DNA from: an archaeon | Lineage (GTDB): Archaea > Nanobdellota > Nanobdellia > SCGC-AAA011-G17 > GW2011-AR17 | DNA length: 45,667 bases | Assembly: GCA_018692925.1 (NCBI GenBank) | Contig: JABHLH010000005.1 | Coordinates: forward strand, 1-45,667 | Reading direction: 5' to 3' | Shown here: in pieces, positions 29,947 through 38,624 of the stretch | Layout: each line of letters starts with the position of its first letter | How positions within the stretch are numbered: position 1 is the first letter of the stretch | Position numbers and translations under genes: made by a program | The notes under the pieces: model-generated | Seen by the model: the letters and a program-made list of their open reading frames with translations, nothing else | Databases searched by the model: none | Told to the model about the DNA's origin: nothing

Positions 29947-32157
29947 ATGAAAAGAGGTTTTTGGTATAGTGTCTTGTTCTTATTATTGAATATGTCAGTT
30001 GTTGCTGCAGATTCTTCTATCATGAATATTGTTCTTGGAACAGAAGATCCTACATTAGCTTTTGTTAAAGCATTGATGGGAATGATGCTTATTACTTTGA
30101 TTTACAAAACCTTCAAAGAGAGATGGGGTGAAGAAGCAGAGAGACAAGGTTTAGTTTTTGCAATCGCTTTTTCATTTATTGCTTTAAAGATGATGCCAGA
30201 TACATGGACATCAGCTTTTGGTTGGGTAATTGTTTTATTTGCACCAATAATAATTTTTTATAGTATTGCAGGATTTTTTTACAAAGGTGAAGAAGATAAA
30301 TTTAACTGGGTTAATTTAATCATTGCAATTGTTGCTACAATAATATTATTTTTATTAGTTGGAGGAACCCCAGGGTTTGCTTCAGGTATTGGAGGCTTAC
30401 CATATGTTGGTGGAGCTGTTGACGAATTTTTAGGAGATTTGAATTTCTTCTTATTCTATGGAGTTGGAGATTGGATTATGTATGCAATCTTAGCAGTTAT
30501 ATTATTTGGATTATTTTTCCTGGCTGGAAAATTATTTGGTGGATCAAGTGATGATGATGACTCTGAGAGTGGTTTCTCTTGGAAAGGTTTAGGTTGGATT
30601 CTTGGATTCCTTTTATTATTATTAGTACTCTCTAGTATTGGATTTGGAGGGAATTGGTTTACTAGTTTAATTGGTGGACTTGAAGCCTTAATTCCATTTT
30701 TAATTGGAGCCGCAATAATCGGATTATTATATTTATTGTTTAAAGATAAAGATAGAAGAGATGCAATTATTGCATGGATAAAAAGAAACCCTTGGTGGTT
30801 TGTTGGATTATTAGGTGCAATTGCTTTAGGATTAATTTTATATTTCTTTGGTGGAAATATTTTAAGTTTTTTAGGACAAGCTTTACCTTGGATAGGATTA
30901 ATTTTATTATTATTAGGAATTGGATATTTACTTTATTATTATAAAGATCAAATTATGAACTGGGTTAGAGGAGATAGAATTTTTGTAGAGTTAACACATT
31001 ATAATCCTAGGCCTGCACCTGGAGCTCCTGTTATTATTCCTACTGGAGCAATAGGTCCTTTGAGAGTTATACAATTTGAAAATGGTGATCCTGCAAGATG
31101 GTTTACAGTTAATGTATACAGAGGAAGAAGTGAAAGATGGAGAAGACCTTTAGAAAATGCAACTCTTAATTTTACTTTAAGTTCTGGAACTGGAACAATA
31201 AATACCACTACTGAAGATACAGATGTTAATGGGGCAGCAAGAGTTCAATATACAATGGGTGCTGCAAGAATTTATCAAGAAGATTTTGGAGTTACTTTAA
31301 CACATTCAGAAATTAATCCTGCAACTATGGCACCAATTATTCCTTATGTTATTAGAAAAGGAGCACCGCAAATTGCACCAGATGTTGGTTTACAAATTAA
31401 TGGAGTTACAACAAATAATGCTACAGTAAATGAAGGTGATCCAATAGATATGAATATTGGTTTAGTAAGAAATGGAACTAGTGGAGTTACAAATGATGGA
31501 AATGGTTTGAATAATGCTAGAGCAGAAATAACTTTCTCACCAAGAGATCCTTCAATAGCAATTGCATTTGCACAACCTGTTACTAGAGATACTGCAGGAG
31601 GAATTGCAGCAGTTGCACCAGCACCAGGAAATCCAGCTGTAGCTGCATTTTCAATTACAACTTTAGTTCCTGGAACTTATGACTTTGTTGTAGAAATTAA
31701 TAATTTAGTAGGCTTTGCTAAACCTACAAATTTAACTGGAACAATTATTGTTAATACAAGAGGAGCAAGCATTATGAATGTCTTAGTTGCTTGGGCTCCA
31801 ACAACTATTCCTCCAGGTGGATCGAGCAGTGTAGGTATTTCTGTTGTAGATGCAGCAACAGGAGCTGGAATACCTAATATTAATGTTAGAGTTTATGGAC
31901 AAAGAACAGTAGCTTATGGAGCTGGTCAAATTGATTTAATCCCAGGTGGAAGAAGAACAGATGCTGTAGGAGATATTACTGGAGATATATTATATACACC
32001 AACACATGCTGGTGGTCCATTATCAGAAACTAAATTTATTAGAATTGTTGCAGAGGATGCAACAGGAAGATATCCAAATGTTGATTCAAGTGTACAAATT
32101 CAAGTTGTACCAGGAACACCTTTACCAGGTTTAGGAGCAGATTATACTATATTATAA
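29947..32157 (+). CDS. Large polytopic membrane protein with extracellular Ig-like domains
   Basis: 736 residues. Signal peptide (1-21), about eight or nine membrane helices up to residue 337 with a short acidic loop (SSDDDDSESG near 200), then about 395 residues of beta-rich Ig/invasin-like modules (340-736). Ala/Gly/Pro/Thr-rich repeats include LQINGVTTNNATVNEGDPID and TTIPPGGSSSVGISVVDA. No transporter motif was recognised. Probably a cell-surface scaffold. The next gene starts two bases after its stop, so the two form an operon and probably act together. Confidence 0.75.
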   Translation: MKRGFWYSVLFLLLNMSVVAADSSIMNIVLGTEDPTLAFVKALMGMMLITLIYKTFKERWGEEAERQGLVFAIAFSFIALKMMPDTWTSAFGWVIVLFAPIIIFYSIAGFFYKGEEDKFNWVNLIIAIVATIILFLLVGGTPGFASGIGGLPYVGGAVDEFLGDLNFFLFYGVGDWIMYAILAVILFGLFFLAGKLFGGSSDDDDSESGFSWKGLGWILGFLLLLLVLSSIGFGGNWFTSLIGGLEALIPFLIGAAIIGLLYLLFKDKDRRDAIIAWIKRNPWWFVGLLGAIALGLILYFFGGNILSFLGQALPWIGLILLLLGIGYLLYYYKDQIMNWVRGDRIFVELTHYNPRPAPGAPVIIPTGAIGPLRVIQFENGDPARWFTVNVYRGRSERWRRPLENATLNFTLSSGTGTINTTTEDTDVNGAARVQYTMGAARIYQEDFGVTLTHSEINPATMAPIIPYVIRKGAPQIAPDVGLQINGVTTNNATVNEGDPIDMNIGLVRNGTSGVTNDGNGLNNARAEITFSPRDPSIAIAFAQPVTRDTAGGIAAVAPAPGNPAVAAFSITTLVPGTYDFVVEINNLVGFAKPTNLTGTIIVNTRGASIMNVLVAWAPTTIPPGGSSSVGISVVDAATGAGIPNINVRVYGQRTVAYGAGQIDLIPGGRRTDAVGDITGDILYTPTHAGGPLSETKFIRIVAEDATGRYPNVDSSVQIQVVPGTPLPGLGADYTIL

Positions 32158-32158
32158 A

Positions 32159-33673
32159 ATGGCAACACATAAGAAAGAAAAATCAAGTGCAAAAATGTTT
32201 GATGATGCAGGTAATGAGTTTGCTGTAAAAGCAGACACTCCAATGTTTAGAGGAAAATATAGAGTAGTAGTTAATTTTCCAACAAGAGATTCTGGAATGC
32301 AAACAAAAGAGATTGAATTAAATCTTGCTAAAGGTGCAACAAGACCAAGTGGTTTTAAGTTCACAGTAATTACAAATATTTCTGGAAATAATTATTATCA
32401 TAGTGACTTAGTAGAATTGAGATGGACAACTACTCCAGTTGACCCTGCAACTATTATGTTTGTTCTGTATAAAAATGGAAGAAGTTCAACAAGGGCTGAA
32501 ACAGAATTATTAAAATCAGAAATGGGAGATACAAATATTCTTGGAAGTTTAAAGAGAATAAAATTAAGAATGCCTACAGGTGTTGACTCAGATAGATGTT
32601 ATATTAGAGCTTTTGCTTATGATGCTTCAAATAATCCTATTACTGGTGATTATTCAGAAGCTACTGCAAATAGAAGTGGAGGACCATTTAGTATTCATCC
32701 AAGAGGTGTAGGACCAGGGCCGACTCCTCCTCCAGGAACAACTCCTCCTCCAGGTACAACTCCTCCTCCAGGAACAACTCCTCCTCCAGGAACAACTCCT
32801 CCTCCAGGTACAACTCCACCACCAGGAACAACTCCAACTCCTCCTCCAGGTACAACTCCACCACCAGGTACAACTCCACCACCAGGTACAACTCCACCTC
32901 CAGGTACAACTCCACCACCAGGAACAACTCCAACTCCACCACCAGGTACGACACCACCTCCAGGAACAACCCCTCCAGGATATATAGGACCAGGTAGACA
33001 AATTAATGTAGTTGAAGAATTAACTGATTTAGATCAACATCTAATATTAATAAAAGCTGAATTAAGTAAAATGAGAATGCCTGCAAAGAGAGCAGTGTTC
33101 TCAAGAAAAATTAGTGTTGCAACTTTCCTAGACACATTAATGAATTCAGATGAATTAAATAAATATTTTAGAATTTATAGAAGAATTACTTCTGTTGCAA
33201 GCATTATGAATAGTAATCAAGAAATAGAAAATAAAATTGGAAAAAGCTTGTATGATGATTTCTTTGGAAGTTTTTCAAGGTTACAAAATTTTGATAAAGG
33301 ATTAAATGGATTACAAGATAGTAGATCAGTTAAACAAAGATTTAAAGCACTAGTTAATGAATTCTTAAAAGTTGCAAGAATGAGAAAAGGTCCTTTAGTT
33401 GAGGATTTTAAGAAAGTACACAGGTTAGAACAATCAAGAATTAGAACATTAAATGCAAACATTATTGTAAGAAGAGTTGAATATTTAGAATGGTTCTTAT
33501 CAAATGCAGCAAGAGTTGATGAAACATTAAGTGCAGAGGGAAAGAAATTGTTTAGTTTAGTGTATATGAGAGGATTTTTAACTGAAAAAGCAAAAGTAGC
33601 ATTTAGGTTCTATGAAGAATTACAAAAGATGAAAAGAATTATTAGAGCTGTTACAAAGAAAATTGAAGAATAA
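32159..33673 (+). CDS. Protein with PPPGTT linker between beta domain and helical domain
   Basis: 504 residues, no signal peptide. Beta-rich N-terminal domain of fibronectin/Ig character (about 20-175; GKYRVVVNFPTRDSG), then 13 PPPGTT hexapeptides broken twice by PT (about 190-271), and a C-terminal all-helical domain (280-504; TDLDQHLILIKAELSKM). The linker should form a stiff polyproline-II rod. Immediately downstream of, and probably co-translated with, the Ig-like membrane-protein gene. Without a signal it is presumably cytoplasmic or exported by an unrecognised route. Function unknown. Confidence 0.75.
   Translation: MATHKKEKSSAKMFDDAGNEFAVKADTPMFRGKYRVVVNFPTRDSGMQTKEIELNLAKGATRPSGFKFTVITNISGNNYYHSDLVELRWTTTPVDPATIMFVLYKNGRSSTRAETELLKSEMGDTNILGSLKRIKLRMPTGVDSDRCYIRAFAYDASNNPITGDYSEATANRSGGPFSIHPRGVGPGPTPPPGTTPPPGTTPPPGTTPPPGTTPPPGTTPPPGTTPTPPPGTTPPPGTTPPPGTTPPPGTTPPPGTTPTPPPGTTPPPGTTPPGYIGPGRQINVVEELTDLDQHLILIKAELSKMRMPAKRAVFSRKISVATFLDTLMNSDELNKYFRIYRRITSVASIMNSNQEIENKIGKSLYDDFFGSFSRLQNFDKGLNGLQDSRSVKQRFKALVNEFLKVARMRKGPLVEDFKKVHRLEQSRIRTLNANIIVRRVEYLEWFLSNAARVDETLSAEGKKLFSLVYMRGFLTEKAKVAFRFYEELQKMKRIIRAVTKKIEE
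32726..32971 (+). repeat. Thirteen 18-bp coding repeats (PPPGTT)
   Basis: Thirteen in-frame 18-base units of the type CCTCCTCCAGGAACAACT, in blocks of 6, 5 and 2 separated by CCAACT. Synonymous differences (CCT/CCA, GGA/GGT) show partial divergence. Much more C-rich than the surroundings. Not a CRISPR: no unique spacers. Confidence 0.95.
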
Positions 33674-33726
33674 GTTAAATAATTCTTAACCTTATATTAT
33701 ATAAATGTTATAAATATTATTTATGT

Positions 33727-35655
33727 ATGCAAATCTCGGACCTAATAAAAAAGGTCAAACCTTATCTGAAAAGTAAAGAAGTTTCTCTAATTAAAAGAAC
33801 CTTTAATTATGCTGAAAAAGCTCATGAAGGTCAAAAAAGAGCTACAGGTGAAGGATATATTGAACACCCATTATGTACAGCTTCTAGGTTAGCAGATCTA
33901 CAATTAGATGCGGAAACTATCTCTGCAGGATTATTACATGATGTTATTGAAGATACTGAAGTGACTAAAGAAGATTTGAAAAAAGAATTTGGTGCAAATA
34001 TTGCAAATATGGTTGAAGGTGTAACAAAAATTACAGTTTTAAAAAATATGTCTAAAGAAGAAAGACATGCAGAATCTATTAGAAAAGTTATTCTTGCTTC
34101 TATAAAAGATATTAGAGTTATTTTAATTAAATTAGCAGATCGAGCACATAATATGTCAACTATTGATGTGTTTAGAGAGGAAAAAAGAAGAAGAATTGCT
34201 AGCGATGCTTTAGATATTTACGCGCCAATTGCACATAAATTAGGAATTGCAAAAATAAAATGGGAGCTAGAAGAAAATGCTTTTAGACAATTGAACCCTG
34301 AAGCTTTTAGTGAAATAAAATCTAAATTAAAATTGGGGCAAAAGTATAGAGAAAAAGAAGTTGATAAAATAAAACAAATTTTAGATAAAGAAATTAAAAC
34401 TAGTAAAATCCCGTATAAAATATTTGGAAGACCTAAACATATCTATAGTATAAATAAAAAAATGAAAAGAAAGAATCTTTCTTTTGAAGATATTTATGAT
34501 CTGAGAGCTATTAGAATTATTACAAAAGAAGTTAGACATTGTTATGAAATTTTAGGAATCATTCACAATTTATGGACACCAATCCCTAGAGAGTTTGATG
34601 ATTATATTGCAAACCCAAAATCTAATGGTTATCAATCTTTGCATACAATTGTAATTGGACCAACAAGAAGACCTGTTGAAATTCAAATTAGAACTGAAGA
34701 TATGGATAAAGTTGCAGAAGTTGGAATTGCTGCACACTGGAAATATAAAGGAATAAAAGCTGATCAGAAATTTGATAAAAAATTAAATTGGATGATGCAA
34801 GTTAATGAATGGCAAAAAGAATCTGATGATGCTAAAGAGTTTATGAATATGTTACATATTGATTTCTTTGAAGATGAAATATTTACATTCACACCAAGAG
34901 GAAGAGTTATTGAATTACCAAAAGGAGCTACAATCTTAGATTTTGCTTTCTCTGTACATTCAGAAATGGGAGAGAAATGTATTGCTGCAAAAGTAAATGG
35001 ACACTTTGTTCCTCTAAGATGGAAATTAGCAAATGGAGATCTTGTTGAAATTATTACTTCGAAAACACAAAAGCCATCTAGAGATTGGTTGAAAATTGTA
35101 CATACTTCTAAAGCTAAAACTAAAATTAAACAATATATTAGAGCAACACAAAATATTCCTGTAAAAAGTTTTAAGAAAGAAGATGAAGTTAAGAAAGAAC
35201 TTGAAGCTTGGATCATTGATGTTGATAATATGGTTAAACCAGAAATTAAGTTGTCTAAATGCTGTAGGCCAATTCCAGGGGATGATATAATTGGTTATGC
35301 AACAAAAACTCAAAAAGTTTCTATACATAAAATGGATTGTGCTTATCTAAAAGGATTGAAAAATTTTGGTAGAAGAAAAAAAGTTAATGTGAGATGGATG
35401 GATAATCTTCAAAGTATTGTGGATATTAAAGTTGATGCTTTAGAGAGAATTGGTTTGGTTGCTGAAATTTTAAATAATTTGTTAGCTATTAATACGCCAA
35501 TTAAATCTGCGCATGCAAAACCTTTAGGAAAAGAAATGACAGAATGTAGTTTTAGTATGGAGACAGGTAGTATAGAACATTTACAACATGTGATTCAAAG
35601 AATTAAAAATATTGAAGGTGTGAAACATGTATATATTGGTAATTTGAGTAAGTAG
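33727..35655 (+). CDS. relA: RelA/SpoT-type (p)ppGpp synthetase/hydrolase
   Basis: 642 residues in the order HD hydrolase (1-160), synthetase (about 210-350), TGS (about 375-440), zinc/CC region (KCCRPIPGDD, near 515) and ACT (about 565-642). HD residues look intact: H47, H71-D72, E75-D76 in LLHDVIEDT, and LADRAHNM near 138. Synthetase motifs: IFGRPKHIYSI, YDLRAIRII, NGYQSLHT, VEIQIRT. The charge-switch motif at about 289-292 is EFDD, as in synthetase-specialised RelA, not the RxKD usual with active hydrolases. Would make or degrade alarmone in the cytoplasm. RSH genes are uncommon in archaea. The ATG at 33727 has a TTATATAAATG box about 30 bases upstream. Confidence 0.92.
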   Translation: MQISDLIKKVKPYLKSKEVSLIKRTFNYAEKAHEGQKRATGEGYIEHPLCTASRLADLQLDAETISAGLLHDVIEDTEVTKEDLKKEFGANIANMVEGVTKITVLKNMSKEERHAESIRKVILASIKDIRVILIKLADRAHNMSTIDVFREEKRRRIASDALDIYAPIAHKLGIAKIKWELEENAFRQLNPEAFSEIKSKLKLGQKYREKEVDKIKQILDKEIKTSKIPYKIFGRPKHIYSINKKMKRKNLSFEDIYDLRAIRIITKEVRHCYEILGIIHNLWTPIPREFDDYIANPKSNGYQSLHTIVIGPTRRPVEIQIRTEDMDKVAEVGIAAHWKYKGIKADQKFDKKLNWMMQVNEWQKESDDAKEFMNMLHIDFFEDEIFTFTPRGRVIELPKGATILDFAFSVHSEMGEKCIAAKVNGHFVPLRWKLANGDLVEIITSKTQKPSRDWLKIVHTSKAKTKIKQYIRATQNIPVKSFKKEDEVKKELEAWIIDVDNMVKPEIKLSKCCRPIPGDDIIGYATKTQKVSIHKMDCAYLKGLKNFGRRKKVNVRWMDNLQSIVDIKVDALERIGLVAEILNNLLAINTPIKSAHAKPLGKEMTECSFSMETGSIEHLQHVIQRIKNIEGVKHVYIGNLSK

Positions 35656-36501
35656 TTATTTTATCTTTTCAATTTCTTTTTTCTTATTAAAAATAATTTC
35701 ATCAGCATTTTTTGAAGTTACTATTTTTTCTCCAATTTGTTCCTCTATATCCTTTCTAGTATTACCTGCAACATTTCCTCCCTTGTTCGCAATATCTTTG
35801 CTATGAGAAAAATTTTTGGGATTTTCTTTTTTTGAAATTTCAGTAGTTGTTGCCTCTGCTAACATATTTAGAACTAACTCCAAATTAGTCATATTATCTC
35901 TTAAATTTTCTTTTTTCAACCCTTTTAATTTCTTATAATCTTGAATTGTCTTTCCAGACCAAGCTTTTGTTATTTCATTAGTTAATATTGCATAATCTGA
36001 TTTTTTATCAATACCAGATCTATTCCACTCATCAGATAATTCTTTTCTTATTTCAATTGTTTTTAATCTTTGATTAATCCAACTCTTAGAATATCCTTTT
36101 TGCATATAAGTCAAAACTGCTCTATCAATAGAAAGTTCAGGATCTTGTGTTTCTTCAATACGTTCAGAAGCAACTTTTGCAAGCCATATTTTGAAAGGTT
36201 CTGCTTTTTTAGAAGGAATTGATTGAACTAATCTGAAAATCTGCTCAGTATCTGCAACATCAGTTTTATAATATTTTCCATCAGAAGCTAACATTTTCAG
36301 TTGGTTACAATTTGTAACCGACTCATTACCTTCTTCTTTGAGTCTATGTTTTAGTACTTTCCAGTAATTTCTTGCACTTTGAAAATCATTATCTGTTAAA
36401 ACTCCAACTATATCAACTATTGAAAAATACCATTTTTCATCCTTTTCATCCCATTCAACTCTTACTTTATGGTTTTGAAATATTTTTATAGTATTTTCCA
36501 T
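35656..36501 (-). CDS. BRO-N/DinD-like phage-type antirepressor protein
   Basis: 281 residues. The N-terminal BRO domain (about 1-110) has the opening IFQNHKVRVEWDEKDEKWYF, VDIVGVLTDN and SARNYWKVLKHRL. The region 110-225 with PFKIWLAKVASERIEE and DRAVLTYMQKGYSKSWIN resembles DinD-type proteins of bacterial SOS regulons. BRO/Ant domains are DNA-binding and common in phages and integrated elements, so horizontal transfer is likely. Three TGTCCA hexamers upstream of its TATA box may be the operator. Its stop abuts the RelA/SpoT stop. Confidence 0.8.
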   Translation of the reverse strand: MENTIKIFQNHKVRVEWDEKDEKWYFSIVDIVGVLTDNDFQSARNYWKVLKHRLKEEGNESVTNCNQLKMLASDGKYYKTDVADTEQIFRLVQSIPSKKAEPFKIWLAKVASERIEETQDPELSIDRAVLTYMQKGYSKSWINQRLKTIEIRKELSDEWNRSGIDKKSDYAILTNEITKAWSGKTIQDYKKLKGLKKENLRDNMTNLELVLNMLAEATTTEISKKENPKNFSHSKDIANKGGNVAGNTRKDIEEQIGEKIVTSKNADEIIFNKKKEIEKIK

Positions 36502-36553
36502 TTAATTTCCCTCATAAAAATAATATATTAGAATTATTTATAAATTCTATGCG

Positions 36554-36572
36554 TGTCCATGTCCAGTGTCCA
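36554..36572. promoter_or_regulatory. Three TGTCCA hexamers, candidate operator
   Basis: TGTCCA at 36554-36559, 36560-36565 and 36567-36572, just upstream (for the minus strand) of the TATA box TTTATAAATT at about 36535-36544 that serves the BRO/DinD-like gene. On the coding strand the sites read TGGACA. Their G+C content contrasts with the A+T-rich flanks. Confidence 0.5.
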
Positions 36573-36589
36573 GACTTAATAAATTTGAG

Positions 36590-36925
36590 TTAATAAGTTT
36601 TTTTTCCTATTTTAATTTCTTCAATTCTTTCTGCTAAATCTGTGAAATCTTTTGCATAACTCTGAAGTAATCTTTTGATTCTAGAATAATCAATTTCTCC
36701 ATCACTTCTAGGTAAATCAAATTCCTCTAATTCTTCTGCATAAGGGAGATCATAAGATTTTAATTCTCGAATAAATTCAAGAGTATCTGCTGTAACATAC
36801 ATTACATTAAGGTTTTCATATATTACTACAACTTTACCATCTTCTATTCTAAAATTTTTTCCTTTGTTATCTTTGATAATATGACCCAAGTCTTTCAATA
36901 TTAATTTTAAGTGTCTTTCAAACAT
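36590..36925 (-). CDS. Hypothetical protein, 111 aa
   Basis: Not recognised. Small soluble protein, alpha/beta in the first half (FRIEDGKVVVIYENLNVMYV) and helical acidic in the second. Upstream on the same strand as the BRO/DinD-like gene with an 88-base gap that has its own promoter. Divergent from the TrmB-type regulator, with an imperfect dyad in the shared promoter region, so possibly controlled by it. Confidence 0.6.
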   Translation of the reverse strand: MFERHLKLILKDLGHIIKDNKGKNFRIEDGKVVVIYENLNVMYVTADTLEFIRELKSYDLPYAEELEEFDLPRSDGEIDYSRIKRLLQSYAKDFTDLAERIEEIKIGKKTY

Positions 36926-36963
36926 AATAGAGAAGAAAAATAAGTTAATTATAAGTTTAATCT

Positions 36964-36982
36964 CTTCCCAAGTGGGGCGAAG
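36964..36982. promoter_or_regulatory. Imperfect dyad in a divergent promoter region
   Basis: CTT-CCCA (36964-36970) opposes TGGG-GC-GAAG (36973-36982) around AG. It lies about ten bases upstream of the TATA box TTTATAAAG of the TrmB-type gene, a plausible place for autoregulation. Confidence 0.4.
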
Positions 36983-37021
36983 TTCGAAAGTTTTATAAAG
37001 TTCTATTTTTTAAAAATAATT

Positions 37022-37756
37022 ATGAAAATAAAGAATACACTAAAAGAATTAGGATTAACAGAAGGAGAAGTAAAAGTCTATCTTGCTTTGGTGAGAATTG
37101 GAAGTACAAGTGTTGGAGCTATTATAGATGAAGCTCAAGTGTCAAATTCAAAAGTTTATGTAATCTTAGAAAAATTAATCAAAAAAGGAATTGCTAGTTA
37201 TATTGTAAAAGGAAAAACAAAATATTTTCAAGCATCTTCTCCTAATCATTTAATTGAAATATTAAATAAAAAACAAGATAATTTGAATAATATTAGAGAT
37301 TCTTTAAGTGAAGTTATTGAGTATATTGAAAAGAATGAAAATAAATCTAAAGAAGAATCAAAAATTTACAAAGGATATAAAGGAATGAAATCTGCATGGT
37401 TGGAAGCTGTGAAGACTATTCCAAATTCTGGAAAATATTATTTTTTCTCAAAAGGATATAGTGAAGATGAATATTTGAAAAGTTTTTTTAGAAATTTGAG
37501 TTCTGACCTTAAAGAAAGGAAGATTAAAATTTTAGGTTTGGCTAATAATAAAGAAAAAAAAGATTATGAAAAGTTTTACAAGAAATTAGGATATAAAATG
37601 AAGTATACAAAATTTAATTGGCCGGCAGATACTAGCATTGTTGGAGATTTTCTTTTGATATTTGTTTGGGATAAAGATGTGCCAGTTGTTTATTCTATTC
37701 AAAGTAAGATATTAGTCGAATCTTATAAGATGTTTTTTGAGAGTTTGTATGTTTAG
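37022..37756 (+). CDS. TrmB-family transcriptional regulator
   Basis: 244 residues. The N-terminal winged helix (1-75) is typical TrmB: LKELGLTEGEVKVYLALVRI, recognition helix QVSNSKVYVILEKLIKKG, wing KGKTKYFQAS. A coiled-coil dimer helix (about 80-110) and a C-terminal alpha/beta domain (120-244; FSKGYSEDEY) follow, resembling phospholipase-D-like TrmB sensor domains without sugar-binding residues I could identify. Leaderless: TATA box TTTATAAAG about 27 bases before the ATG. May regulate itself and the divergent gene. Confidence 0.88.
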   Translation: MKIKNTLKELGLTEGEVKVYLALVRIGSTSVGAIIDEAQVSNSKVYVILEKLIKKGIASYIVKGKTKYFQASSPNHLIEILNKKQDNLNNIRDSLSEVIEYIEKNENKSKEESKIYKGYKGMKSAWLEAVKTIPNSGKYYFFSKGYSEDEYLKSFFRNLSSDLKERKIKILGLANNKEKKDYEKFYKKLGYKMKYTKFNWPADTSIVGDFLLIFVWDKDVPVVYSIQSKILVESYKMFFESLYV

Positions 37757-37800
37757 AAAGTCTTATAAATAACTTCTTAAGATAAAAATTTAGAGAAAAA

Positions 37801-38289
37801 ATGGTAATAGATCAAAAAGTATTAAATGAACTTATAGAAGCTAGAAGTTGTGCTGATGAAGGAAATGTTGGATTAATGTCTTACTCTCTTATTAGAGCAA
37901 GCCAATATGCAAAAGATGTTGGACAAAATGTTTCTGAACAAAGAAAAGAAATTGAAAATTTAGGATATAAAAATGGAATTCCAGTGGCTCTTGCAGAAGC
38001 TAGAGAAGATGCTGAAGAAGGAGATGCTGAAGAAATGGAAGTATACCTTAGTTCAGCAAGTAGATATGCAGAAGAAATAGGGGTAGATATTTCTGAACAA
38101 ATAAATGAAATTGAAAATCTAGGATATAAAAATGCAATCCCATTGAACCTTGCAGAAGCTAGAAGTTGTGCTGAGGATGGAGAAATTTCGAATATGCAAA
38201 TAATTTTAGGAATGGCAAATGATTATGCTCATAAAATTGGACAAGATATTTCTACAGAAGTTACTGGAATTGAAGCATTAGTTCTTTAA
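37801..38289 (+). CDS. Protein made of three 53-residue helical repeats
   Basis: 162 residues, nearly all repeat. Units begin at residues 11, 64 and 117 with the pattern LAEARxxAEEGxxxxMxxxLxxASxYAxxIGxDIS, then EQxxEIENLGYKN. Each unit is two antiparallel helices and a connector, like an alpha-solenoid. The acidic surface suggests a protein-interaction role. No signal or membrane span. Its own promoter (CTTATAAATAAC) about 35 bases upstream. Family not recognised. Confidence 0.7.
   Translation: MVIDQKVLNELIEARSCADEGNVGLMSYSLIRASQYAKDVGQNVSEQRKEIENLGYKNGIPVALAEAREDAEEGDAEEMEVYLSSASRYAEEIGVDISEQINEIENLGYKNAIPLNLAEARSCAEDGEISNMQIILGMANDYAHKIGQDISTEVTGIEALVL
37831..38289 (+). repeat. 159-bp tandem coding repeats
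   Basis: Units start at 37831, 37990 and 38149 (the third slightly short), conserved at the base level especially in the CTTGCAGAAGCTAGA and GGATATAAAAATG blocks, indicating relatively recent duplication. Confidence 0.85.
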
Positions 38290-38346
38290 TTATTTATTTT
38301 TTGAATTTAATAAGTTTTATATATCTCTAATAAAAAAGAGAATTCT

Positions 38347-38619
38347 ATGGCAGATCAAGATTTAGAAAAAATTGCAGGACATAAGTTGAGAAAAAGTGAT
38401 TTTATTCCAATTGCAGGAATATTTAGACGTCAAACAAGAAGACTTGATGTATATTATGATGAAAATACTAGTGGTAAAGAAGCTTTAAAAGAGCTAATGA
38501 ATTATTTCCCTGGCACTGCACTCCTATTAGGATATAATGCTGCTGTTTTAGCTGTAGCTGGTACTGCTGGAATGGCTACTGGATATGTTTTGTTAGAAAA
38601 TTTAGTTGGTAAATTTTAA
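38347..38619 (+). CDS. Small hypothetical membrane-associated protein, 90 aa
   Basis: Not recognised. Polar basic N-terminal half (IFRRQTRRLDVYYDENTSG) and one hydrophobic Ala/Gly-rich segment at about 54-80 (LLGYNAAVLAVAGTAGMATG). Probably a tail-anchored single-span protein. TTTTATATATC box about 30 bases upstream. Ends five bases before the opposing GNAT gene. Confidence 0.6.
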   Translation: MADQDLEKIAGHKLRKSDFIPIAGIFRRQTRRLDVYYDENTSGKEALKELMNYFPGTALLLGYNAAVLAVAGTAGMATGYVLLENLVGKF

Positions 38620-38624
38620 ATTTC

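Noticed and set aside
32726..32971. CRISPR-like array
   Set aside because: Repeats are 18 bases, directly adjoining, in frame with the gene and without spacers.
32654..33001. Trp/Arg/Ser-rich and Val/Glu/Leu-rich open frames opposite the PPPGTT linker
   Set aside because: Reverse-strand readings of the 18-base repeat; they contain only the repeat and lack starts with signals.
34764..35328. Minus-strand ORFs inside the RelA/SpoT gene
   Set aside because: Fully within a conserved coding region; no independent motifs.
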